In this document: positions 34,260-45,000 of the stretch, one piece after another
How positions within the stretch are numbered: the first letter of the stretch is position 1
Layout: each line of letters starts with the position of its first letter
Source of the DNA: Apiotrichum sp. Y4204
Taxonomy: Eukaryota > Basidiomycota > Tremellomycetes > Trichosporonales > Trichosporonaceae
NCBI GenBank assembly: GCA_025531455.1
Contig: JAMYHL010000003.1
Span: 992,001-1,056,000, forward strand
Direction of reading: 5' to 3'
DNA: 64,000 bases
Notes under the pieces: generated by a model
The model's database searches: none
Seen by the model: the letters and a program-made list of their open reading frames with translations, nothing else
What the model was told of the DNA's origin: nothing
Made by a program: the position numbers and the translations under genes

Positions 34260-35690
34260 TGTGAGGTGGAGCTGGTGTGTGGACTTGTGTGGCAGTTGGC
34301 AAATATGATTGTGTTTAGTAGGTCGGCGATGAGGAAGAGAACGATGGCGAGAGAGGCGATACTTCTATTGGACGGTTCAAATGGCGAGTACGTCGAGCGC
34401 TTTGAATGCTTTGGACACGGAGCACGAGGGAGCGAGTCTATGCAGGTGCGCGGTGCTGGATGTGGGAACGTGGACGAACAAAGCACATGCGCTCGATTGA
34501 TGAGACAAGATGCTGTGCCGGGGCGAGCGGAGTACGATGGGACTCGGTGGCCACACGGTCTCAGAGCGACAGCGGGGAGTGCCCAGTGCAGAGCGCGAGA
34601 GACAGAGGAGCAATGATGGGTAGAGAATGGAGAGCAGGAGAGTGGATGACAATGGCTTGCATGAGAAGAGAACAAGGCGGAGCGATCGTCGAGATGCGAG
34701 TGTAACATCTCCCACACTCCCATCCGTGACGAGCACAGGGCCATTGACAGCGAGTACTGTCACAGCGTTGCGCATCCCCATATCCCCATCCCCTTGGCCA
34801 AGCCCCGCAGCCCCGCCGTCCCCCCTCCCCCATCCCTCATTCGATCATTCTATATTCCTTCGCGACCCTTGATCCGTGAGCGGTGAGCACGGACCAGACA
34901 ACATCGAGAAGCCTGTAGACGTGGGACGACCCCGGAGCCCGGAGCCCGGCGCAACAACAGCTACGAGTGCAAGTATCAAAAGCCTTCCTTCGCACAGCAC
35001 GAGATATCATATCCTCCATCACTCTCTGATCTCTGATCTGCCACGACAAGCTCCGACAATGGTAGATTGGATGAAGAAGAGAGCGCCCGCATCGCCGTGC
35101 GCAGCATCGCTCTCGCATCAGAATGGGATGGGAGGTGAGGCCGCTGATGAGAGAACGGAGACGGGGTTGGAGATGAAGACGAGGACGGGAATGGCACCGC
35201 CTCGAAAGAAGGATGCGGACGGGCACGCCTCCCTGTCCTCGCCATTGTCCTCGGCGTCGCCACTCGATCAGCAGTCGGGTGCTGTATTGTGTGTGTCCAT
35301 CGAGGATGTGAAAAATGCAGTGTGTGGTGCACACAGCGCACACACCTGTCACACTTCAAGCAATACACCCTCTGGTACATATCCCGGATGAAAATCTGGA
35401 TGGCCAACTGTCTCCAGCCACTCTCGCATCAGCTCCCCGTTCCCGATCGCAAGTCCATCGCCCGCGACTCCCCCCCTCGCCCTCACGAGCAGCGACAGCC
35501 TGGACAAGGGAGCGAGCAAAGCCAAGCAAACGGCAAACTGCATCCTCACTCTCCCCCCCATTCCCTGTCTTGTCCCCGTTCAGGAAGCTCTGGCGCACGC
35601 TCGGACATCCCAGCCGCGACCGCGAGTCATCGTGATCGAGCATATAAGTACTCCCGTAAACATCCTCTCCTCTCCACCACCTATCCTCTC
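34260..35690. promoter_or_regulatory. divergent promoter region, glycoprotein/CPL1-domain protein
   Basis: 1.4 kb between divergent starts with no protein-like frame. It includes GTGTGTGGTGCACACAGCGC at about 35321, which shares its 14 bp core GTGTGGTGCACACA with an intron of the neighbouring gene (about 32970). A TATAAG box lies 48 bp before the right-hand gene. Confidence 0.45.
35643..35648 (+). promoter_or_regulatory. TATA box of the pepsin-fold/CPL1 gene
   Basis: CATATAAG at 35641-35648 lies about 48 bp upstream of the ATG at 35691, with a pyrimidine-rich leader (CCTCTCCTCTCCACC) between. Confidence 0.55.
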
Positions 35691-37543
35691 ATGTTCCTCC
35701 TCTCCCTCCTTGTCTTTGCGCTTCCCGCGCTGGCAGGCCTCACCGGCCCCGACAGCGGGTTTGGCAACGCCCTTGCCCTCCGCGCCGCCGACTCGGCGCC
35801 CAACGGCCCAGCCCACATGCTCGCCCCCCGCGGACTCACCACGACGACCCTCGGAGCCCGCACGGCGCCGCAGAAGATCAACAACGGGCTCCTCGGCAAC
35901 GCGGCGTGGGCCTGGTGGGAGATTATCCGCTCGTTCCGCAACCGCAACGGAAAGCGGGCTTCGTGAGTTGGCCGAGGGTTGAGAGCTCAGCCGCCACAGT
36001 GCCACTGACGCGCAGCACCAGCACCAAAACCACAAACTTCATCTATTACACCGTCGACGTCGAGCTGGGGTGAGTCTATGGATCTACATATCAAGCAAAC
36101 AACACTCTCTGACAGCAGAACCCCCGGCCAGAAGCTCTCCCTGCTCCTGGACACGGCGTCGCCTGATCTCTTTGTGCTCTCAAAGAACTGCGCCGGGCCA
36201 GACTGCGCGGCGCAGCGCTCCCGCCTCTTTGACCCCAAGCGCTCGTCCACCGCAAACGTTACCACCACCGAGCGGTCGTTCGACTACCTCTTCGGCACGG
36301 GCACAGGCTTCACCGGTACCGAGACCGTTTCCTTCTGCAGCGGCGAGACGTATCCCAAGCAGGAGGTTCTCTTTGGCACAAACTCGTCCCTTGGCTTCGC
36401 CGACGTTGGCATACAGGGCGTCGCGGGCCTCTCGCGCCCGTTTGAAAATGTCAGCACGCCAGTGTGGCAGCAGTTTGCGGACAAGAAGTTTGGTATCCTC
36501 CTTCGTCCCGTTGACCGCAACGCGCCCAGCCCGCTCAGCGCCGGCAAGCTCGACATAGGCGGCTTTGACCCGCGCTACATCACCGGCTCAGAGGAGTGGG
36601 TCCCCGCCATACCGTCCCTGTTCTGGAGCATCCGCATCGATGGAATCAACGTGAACGGCCACGAAGTGTGTGATGTCAAGAACCATATCGGTGTGCTCGC
36701 CACCTCCTCCAACTTTATTCTCGGTCACCCTAAATACGTCGAGGACTTCTACAAGGGCATCAAACACGCGGCGAAGAACCCGGCCTCGGGGCTGTGGGAG
36801 TGGCCGTGCACCCAGCGCCGGCGGTGGGCGGGCGACGGCCGCCGCGTCGTCTCCACCTGGCGCCTCGGAAAGACAGAGTACCGTCTCGACAGCGAGAACC
36901 TCGTGCATGATGTGGTCAACGGGCGCTGCCAGGGCACCGTGCTCGACGATCCTGGGCTGAACGGTACCGATGTCGATTGGGTGCTCGGCCAGCCGTTCCT
37001 CCTCAATGTCTACCTCGCGTTCCAGGACGGGCCGGCGGGACCCCGCTTCGCCTTCAACCCCCTCAAGCAGCTGCCCCAGACGCCGACCCAGCCGCCGCCG
37101 CACTCGGTCTCCCGCCGCTCCCTCCCCGCCCCGACAGCTGTGCGCCGCGAGGAGACGTTCTGCCCCGCGCCCCTCACCGCCTGCGCGGTCGGAAGCGACT
37201 ACGAGTGCATAGACACCGCCACCGAGCTCTGTAAGTGATAGTTGAGCGGTTTGAGCGCTCCGAGCGCCCCGAGCGCCCAAAACCCTTTGCCTTTCTGCGA
37301 GGAATGATCTGACGCCAGCTTCCTGTGGCGGATGCACGACCCAGCCGTACGGTAACACCACGCTTGTTCCGACGGGAGTCGAGTGAGTGCTTCTTACTAC
37401 CATAACATTCCGTCGCTGACAACAGCTGCACCGCCCTTCCCGGCGTCGTACGCACACGCCTGACCTGCCGGCATGGTACCTGCGTCGCACTCGCGTGCCG
37501 CCGCGGCTTTGCGCTCGTCAATGGCGTCTGTGTCCGCGGTTAA
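35691..37543 (+). CDS. secreted pepsin-fold protein lacking a catalytic Asp, with C-terminal CPL1-like Cys domain
   Basis: Five exons (35691-35962, 36016-36069, 36119-37230, 37319-37382, 37426-37543) join exactly to about 539 aa. A signal peptide (MFLLSLLVFALPALA) is followed by a propeptide and a pepsin-type domain starting NFIYYTVDVELGTPGQKL. The first active-site motif reads LLLDTASPDLFVLS, with DTA for DTG. At the position of the second, HIGVLATSSNFILGHP replaces VDTGTSxxxGP, so the second catalytic Asp is absent. The late strand WVLGQPFLLNVYLAFQ confirms the fold. After a Pro/Ser linker, the last 80 residues have the CPL1/PriA-like pattern: CPAPLTACAVGSDYECID, SCGGC, DCTALPGV, CRHGTC and CRRGF. 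Proteolysis is therefore unlikely (inference); a binding or wall-associated role is possible. In Cryptococcus, CPL1-domain proteins are secreted and linked to capsule and virulence. Confidence 0.88.
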
Positions 37544-37955
37544 GACTGACAGCGAGTTACAGTACAGTGATCCGGGGGTAATCCTGACGTTGATCGAGAA
37601 AAATAAAGAGGCCGACGTGCCATAGTAATGTTGTTCGTGCCTAGATAGTTATTCGTATTATGCAATCATGCCCTGTGCTGGCTTCTGTGTGAGGTGATAG
37701 ATCTCGCGGTGGCTGCATCGTGCAGAACACAACTTGCAGGGATTCAGAATGTCGAGTCCTGCAGGATGGGAATACGAACAGCCCCATCATGCCCGACGCG
37801 TGACGGTTGGGAATGCATATAGGGACGCGCTTCTGCACAGCTGGCACAGCCCCCGCCCGTGCGCGAAGCCTTGGCGCTCCACTCGCGGTATCCGGTGCAT
37901 CTCTACAGCGCCTATTCGGAGCGCCTGTTCGGACCCGAAGCCGTCCAGCCCAAGC
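37544..37955. other. short convergent 3' intergenic region
   Basis: About 410 bp between the stop codons of the CPL1-domain gene (+) and the oxygenase fusion gene (-). AAAAATAAAG at about 37599-37608 is a plausible polyadenylation element for the left gene. No other feature was seen. Confidence 0.5.
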
Positions 37956-40752
37956 TCAATCCTCATCCTCATCGTCGTCGTGCCACTTGCGCGGGGCCTC
38001 GACGCCCTCGTACGTCGACGGGCCGAACGAGGTCCGCGCACCCGGCGGACCAACGTACGCGTAAATCCCAACCGTGACGTACACCGTCTGCGTCGAGACC
38101 TGGCGTCAGTCGCTCGTCCCATGATTCCACAACCCCCTCCCACTCACTTCATTTCCGTACGCGAGGTAGTGGTTCGACATGCCCCATTCGCCAGGGACCG
38201 TGATCCAGTGGATATTCTTCACGGGAATCTCCTTGATCTCCATGTACTCGCTCTCGAGGTACTGCCCCTCGCAGTCGTCAAACGTGCGTGACGCAGCAAA
38301 CATGCGGTGGTCGTACACCGAGCGCGGCTCGCCATACTGCGGCGTCACGTCCTCGTCGTACATTGCCACAAACTCGTACTGCAGCCCCGCGCCGGCAATG
38401 GCCGCGGCCCACGCGGCGTCCGCGCCCTTGAGCATTGACATAAAGTCGCAGTTCTTCCCCGGCGCCTTGGCGTATTCGTGCTGCAGGCCAAACGCGAGCA
38501 CCCCGCCATCAGGGAGAAAGTCGGGGTCGTCGAGCGCCGCCCGCAGGCCGTCAGATGCCCTGCTGTGGGGGGCCATTGTATGAGGCACAGTCTGCGCGTC
38601 CTTCGGAATGACAAACACGTCGTACGCAACAGTCACCCGCATTCCAGAGCGGACAGGGAGTACCTCGTGCTCGCAGTCAGAGTAGAGGAATGTCCACGGC
38701 ACAACAGCCTCCCCTGCGCCTGCTGTCGTCGCCCAGTCGATTGTCTCGATCTCGCCGCCGTGTTTCACAACCAGCTGGCCGCCGGTGAAGGCCGAAGGAA
38801 GGCACATGGTGATTGTCCCGAGGTGGTTGTCGCCCCGTGGTGTGCTGGTGTGTGAGCTTGGGGGCAGAGTCTCAACGGTCCCAACAATGTCAAATACTCA
38901 CTCCCGATGAGGCTTGAAGAATCCGCCCTCAGCATAGACATTCAACTTGGCAACCGTCGCGTACAGTGCGCCAGTGTTCATAGTCCTTTGTATGGTGTAC
39001 AGCACACCGGCCTGCGCAAGCATGTCGCCCGAGAGACTGAAGTGCGGGGGCTTGATCTCGTGCGCCTCGCGGTACGTCGCGTCGTATATGAGCTCCTGGC
39101 CGCGGCCAAACGGCGACGGCGCCCCCAGGCTGTACACCTTCTCCATCGACGCAGTGTCCAGCGGCAGGCTGGGGTCAGTGCTGCTCGAAATAGCGTACCT
39201 ACTCGAACACCTCGGCGCCTCTCCCATCCTGCGGCTTGATGTACAGCACCGTGCCCTCGAGCGGGCCAACGAGCGGGACAGAGCCGCTCGAAGTGAAGGC
39301 CTTGGTCTGCGCAAGGAACGCCTCCTCGAGTTTCTCCATTTTGGCGATGGTCTCGGGCGCGATAACAGTGTTGAGCTCAAACTTCTTGGCCAGGAAACGG
39401 GGGGTAAACTCTGAAAACGCATCATGCTCAGGAGAAGACGGAACCACCGTCGTGCGCCGCGCAATCCCCTTGCGCTCCGCGTCGCTCTGCCCCTGCTCTT
39501 TCAGGTACTTGTCAAGCGCGTCGCGGAAAGTCTGCTGGTCCTTTGATCCGTCGCGGGAGCGGAGGGATTCTTCCGAGGACATGTCTGTGTCTTCATCCTC
39601 GAAGCCTGGGTGAGAAGAGCCCGCATCGCTGCCCCCATCAACGCCGTTCGCTCCCTCTTCCCCTTCGCCTTCATTATCCTCGTCATCCTCCCAGCCATCG
39701 GAATCATCCTCCTCGTCGGAATCCTCGTCGGAATCAGACTCCTCGCTGCTCGTCTCGTCCTCCCATTCCTCGTTCCCGTCGTCCATGTCAACATTTTCCG
39801 GATCCACATCGAGGTCGCTGTCGCTGTCGTCCCCTTGTCGGTGGGGAAAGTCTTCGTGTTGTTGGTAGCCAAAGATCTTCCCATCACTATCGAGACGCAC
39901 AGTCAGCTTCGTCGCTGGGTCGAGCAACCGACGCACGTCGAGCGTGCTCTTGAAAAAGTACTCGAGCGACTCGGCTCCGTGTGAGCCATCGTACACCCCG
40001 CAGTTGATCGCAAAAGTGAAGTGCTTCACCGACTCGGGATACACTGGTGGAGTGCGGTCGAGCATCTCGCCGCGCTTTTTCGTTCGCCACTTGGGCGTCC
40101 ACACCCCATAGCGCCGAGCCACGGAGATATACACGTGGTTCCACGCGCCCTGCAGCGCGGGTACAGGCGGCAGGCTCACCACCCCGTCGCCATGGTAGTA
40201 GAACCCGGGGTTGAGAACAAGCGCATCGGCTGTGAACGGGAGGCGGTCGACCCACTTCCGCGAGGGCAGGTGCACGCGCTCGAGGCCGGTAAGGTACGGG
40301 CCCAGGCTGTCAAACAGCCCTGCCAGCTGCCTGCCAGCCTTACGGGATATCGGGGGGTCCTCCCGGCAAATGTCATTGTTGGCGTCAATGAAGCGCAAAA
40401 CGCGAATGTCCGCGAGGACAGCGCGCACATTGTCCGGCACCTCGTCGGGGGACTTGAAGATGCTCATCGACATGAGCGGAGCTACGCGCCGCGACCCCGC
40501 ACGCGCGGAATCGATGGTGTCGTATACGCAGAACTTGATGCCGTCAATCGGCTCGCCCCACCGGTCCTCGTCAATGTACATCGGCACCTCAATCTCCTTG
40601 ACGAGGCGCGCGTCCGCCCGCCGCTTGTACTCTTTGCTCACGCCGCGCAGGGCGTGCAGCACGTCAAGACACCCAATGTCGAGCAGCGCGCCCACCAGGT
40701 GTGGGTACGCTATCGGGTCGAACGGCGTGGGTTTCTTGGCTGCCGTTTCCAT
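37956..40752 (-). CDS. F-box-like/2-oxoglutarate-Fe(II) oxygenase (prolyl-4-hydroxylase-like) fusion protein
   Basis: Four exons (40752-39203, 39168-38902, 38844-38148, 38099-37956) give about 885 aa in one frame. The N-terminal 300 residues begin with a short F-box-like helical block (YPHLVGALLDIGCLDVLHAL) and continue as a folded region of unknown type. A highly acidic linker follows (about residues 305-385). The C-terminal half is a 2OG-Fe(II) dioxygenase of the fungal prolyl-4-hydroxylase-like group. The iron ligands are visible: FFKPHRDTPRGDN (His, Asp; the HRD is created by splicing) and the distal His in YSDCEHEVLPV. The co-substrate Arg in SGMRVTVAYD and the CLPSAFTGGQLVVKHGG strands also fit. 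The C-terminus ends in DDDEDED. The target is unknown. The two halves could represent two fused genes, but exon 1 reads through the linker without a stop. Confidence 0.85.
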
Positions 40753-42064
40753 TATGAGAAATGGGTGGGAGAGTGGGAGGACGGAAGAGAGGGAAGAGAT
40801 AAGGTGTTGCGAAGGGAACAAGTCGTGTCCAGAGGGATCGGCGACGGGACAGCCCTGGCGTTTCATCCGAGCACAACGGGAAACAGGTTTAGCGTGTGGG
40901 ATCAGCGGATCAGCGAGGGGAAATTCCCAAGTTGTGGATGTTTCAGCAGGGGCCATGTCACGTGATTTTGAGGATACCGTGATGACGTCGCGACCCAACC
41001 GAAAGCCCATATCTCCGCCGACGCCGTCGACAGCGACGACGGCACCGAGCACCGCGACAACGTGCAACAAAGTATCAGGTGGGTTGCCCACTATGGGCCT
41101 ACACCGCCCCTGCTTCGCCTTTGCTCCACCCCAGCCCAACGGCGGGCACCGGGCAGCCAAGCCCGCCGCTAGCGCCTGGTTCACCGCCACGCCGAGCGCC
41201 GCGTGGGTCGTCGGAGGGGAGTGAATGCCGAATGTCCCACCCCATGCCACCCCATCCTCCACCATTTCCCACTCCCTCATTCCCACATTCCACACTTTCC
41301 AAAGCGGTGACTCCGTGTTCTAGCCGGCACCCTCGGCATGCTCTGCCTCCGAGCACCCCGCCGTGGGTGGTACGCAGCGTGCATGCCGGCGCGCGGCCGA
41401 CGCGACGGATCCGGACATGCTTATGTGGTTCCTGAGCGTGGTCCAAAACGTCTGGGCCCGATCTTTGTACTCTGTTTACCAGTGAGCGGGACGAAGCATA
41501 CCCAGATGAGACGCACCGCCTCTCCGAGCGGGCCCCACTGGCTTGGTCCACTGGCGTCGCGCTCTGGCTTCTGGGACTGCGGCCGACGCTCGGCGGCGCG
41601 ACGCGTGTCTACGTAGATTGCAATGAACATGATCTGGTGGGCGCGGCACACTTACACACATGTCATCTTGGGGTTCTCTCACTCTCACCAGTAAACAGCG
41701 CCCGGCCGACGCTCTCGCCTAGCTTCATCGGCCGCAGTCGGGTCAACCACAGCTATCTCACTCCCTAACTGTGACTGCGGTGCACGTCGCATCCGTCGGA
41801 GCAATGGGCACAAGGGGCTTGCTCATCGTCCCCTTCTCATGAAATCTTACTACAGGGCGCGACCTTTGTGGCAGTATAAAAGGACTCATGTTGTTGCAAG
41901 GCAGAGTGGACACCACTCCCACTGACGCTCGTCTTCACGAGCCTTGTATTTTTTCTGACGCTTGAGTGTATCACAATCATTTATCACTGTATTTCGACCG
42001 CGAACGGTTGCACTCTCTTGGAAACAATTCCCATCAGACTCCAGCCTATGGGCAACCCCTCGGC
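40753..42064. promoter_or_regulatory. divergent promoter region, oxygenase fusion/ABC transporter
   Basis: 1.3 kb between divergent starts without a protein-like frame. A GTCACGTGAT element (40956-40965) contains the CACGTG palindrome bound by bHLH factors. A strong TATA box (41875-41883) lies near the transporter end. Confidence 0.5.
41875..41883 (+). promoter_or_regulatory. TATA box of the ABC transporter gene
   Basis: TATAAAAGG lies about 180 bp upstream of the modelled start codon at 42065. The distance implies either a long leader or an additional upstream start; the ATG at 41888 is out of the transporter frame. Confidence 0.6.
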
Positions 42065-45000
42065 ATGGCATCTTTGTACCGCCAGGTCGCGGCCTTGAGC
42101 CGCAAGAACTTGTGAGTGGGAGCGCCGCGGGGAACGACAAGCGGTCCACGCTTCCTCAATCCGCAACACCTGGCTGACCGCAGCATCGTCATGTGGCGGC
42201 ACAAGTGGCTCAACCTCTTCCGCTGTCTTCTCCTTCCGCTCTTCTTTTCAAGCTACGTCGCCCAGACTCAGGTGAGAAGCTGTACTTACATTCCTAACCG
42301 CAGGGCTTCTACGACGACCAGGGCGAGCGCGGGCCGGGCCACATCGGCGCGCTCCGCGCCCTCCCTTCTGACCTCGAGGGCCTCAAGCTCGTCTACACCG
42401 ATCCCACTGGTAGTGGCGGCGCGCTCCTTCAGAGCGCGCTCGCGCACGCCGGCGTGTCCCGCATCCCACTCCAGGTCGGCTCGCAGGGCGATATCCCCGC
42501 CCAATGTCCGTCCAGCCTCAATGGCGTGTCGTACTGCTTTGCCGCGGTCATGTTTGAGAATGTCGACCTAGAGAATGGACACCTGGTAGGTCAGAGCGCG
42601 GCGGTTTTTGACCACTCAGAACTACACGCTTCGCAGCGACAAAGGCCTTGACCGGATGAGCACCGAGGACTTGGACAAGGACGACTTTCAGAAACGCCTT
42701 CTACCCCTCCAGTGGGCCATCGAGAGCGTAAGTGGCACCACATGTTGATCTCACACACGCAGACATTTATCAACCTCACGACTGGCATGTTGCTTGCGCC
42801 GCCGCAGACATGGGCATACACGAACATTACGAAGACAGAGTGGGAAGACCACTACAAGAGGGGTGAGTGGCGCTTGGCCTTCAGTGCTGAATCCAGACTT
42901 TGTCAAGGACATTCGCGGGGTCAACGTCATCTCGTGGGTGATTGCCATGGTGTGGATTGTGTACCACATCGCGGGACGTATGGCTGCCGAGCGCGGCGCG
43001 CGCCTTACAGAACACCTTGAGACGATGGGGTGTCGTACTTCGGCGCGATACATCTCGTGGATCCTCAGCCTGAGTCTGGCGCATCTGGGCGGGTGGCTGG
43101 CATCCGCAGGTATCTGGTTTGGCCTGATTTGGAAACACACCAATGCGCTCATTGTTATTCTCACCGTTATCATTGCCGGCCTGTCAAATGCGTCGTGGGC
43201 CACGTTTGTTGCCGCGCCGTTCTCCCGCGCGCCGACTATCACTGCCATTCTTGGTGAGCTCAGGTGGGAACTACAGTTATCTGATGACAGTCACGGGTCT
43301 TTACATTGGCGCCGGGATGGTGGGGTACGCCGCGGGCTCTAGCGCAGCTGCCCAGGGCATTCTGGCCGTGCTCCTCCCCCCGGCTGGCTTTGTGGCAGCG
43401 CTGCGCAACTGGTCATCTTGGCACGTACACGGCCTGAACACCAACATTGTGAAGAAGAGCCCCGACGGTGACTGCCCTGTGATCGCACTCCTCATCATCA
43501 ACGTTGTGAGTTACAACCCAAAACCCCCTGCCCAAGCTCATTCCAGGTAAACATCTTTATTTACCCGGTTGCCGCCGCATATCTCGAACGGGTCTTCCAT
43601 GGCATCCCGCCGACACACGCGAAGAACCAGATACTCCAGCCCGGCGTTGCCGTCGAGCTTCGCAACGTGAGCAAGACATACACGTCGCGACGTTTCGTCA
43701 TCGCCGGGCGCAAGCGGTCGACCGTCGCCATCCAAGACCTGTCGCTCGACGTGCCCCGCGGCGGCATCTTCTGCCTTCTGGGGCGGAACGGCAGTGCCAA
43801 GTCCACGACGCTCGGCGCCATCGCCCAGCTTATCCCCATCTCGGGCGGGACTGTGCGTTACGCGCCAGACCTAAGCATTGGGTTTGCGTCTCAGAAGGAC
43901 GTTCTGTGGGATGACCTGACGTGCGCGCAACACTTGCGGCTCTGGCGAGAGATTAAGGGCGTGAACCGGGGCACAGTTGGCGACGACGTGGAACTTATCG
44001 AGCGGTGCAACCTCACCCCCAAGAAAGAGTTTCTCGCAAAGAAGCTCAGCGGTGGACAGAAACGCAAACTCCAGCTCGCATGTGCACTCGCTGGCGAATC
44101 GAATCTTTTGCTTCTGGACGAGATCTCTTCGGGCCTCGACCCGCTTTCGCGCCGCGCGATCTGGAAGGTCATAGCGTCCTATCGCGGCTCGGCCACCATT
44201 GTTCTTACGACCCACTTCCTCGATGAGGCAGACTATCTTGGCGACCAGATCGCCATCCTCCGCGCTCCTGGACGCCTTTTGGCCATCGACTCGCCTGTCG
44301 GTCTCAAAACTCGCCTCGGACACGGATACACGCTCTCCGTGGACGATGCGGGTGTCGACGCCGAAGCACTGCTCTCCATGCTGCGGGAGGAAATGCCTAC
44401 GCTTGTGGAGCACCGCCAGCGGGGCAAGCTGCTGTATTACACCGGGAGCAACGATGTCCGCCTGCTGCGCCGACTAGTTCGACGCCTCCAGCACCTCCGC
44501 TCCCAGGGGTACGAAATCTCTTACCAGATTGGAAACACGACGCTCGAGGAAGTGTTCATCGACCTCAACTCGGAGAACACCACAAATGACGGCGACTCGG
44601 AGCTCACTGCCCAGCCGACGCGCAAGTCGATGTTTGACATGATCTCCAAGGTCTCCACTATTGACGATACGTACTTTGCAGAAACGGCGCTGGAGCAGGG
44701 ATTTAATGTCCGGCCGTCGGGGCAGCTCGCCCTCTCCTCGCCCGTCCGGCTGCCGTGGTGGCGTCGCGCCCCGAGCATGGTGTACACGCTCTTCCTCAAG
44801 CGTGTCCTCCTCTTCACGCGCAGCTGGCTTATCCCTGTTGGGTGCGTGTTTGCCGTCGTCCTCGTCTCGACGATTCCCCTCGTGTTCATGCGCGGCCGCC
44901 GCCAGACCTGCGACTTTGTGGGCGAGCGGGAAACAGTTTTGAGTCTCACATACCCCGATAGCGTGGTCAGGCGTGCATTCTCTGCACCACTCGTGGCACT

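Noticed and set aside
39236..40965. long plus-strand frames opposite the oxygenase fusion
   Set aside because: Shadows of the minus-strand exon; no domain, and the minus strand carries the oxygenase motifs.
40753..41295. N-terminal extension of the oxygenase fusion to 41295
   Set aside because: The frame is open upstream, but the added residues lack conserved character and include the CACGTG promoter-like DNA. The ATG at 40752 gives a protein-like start.
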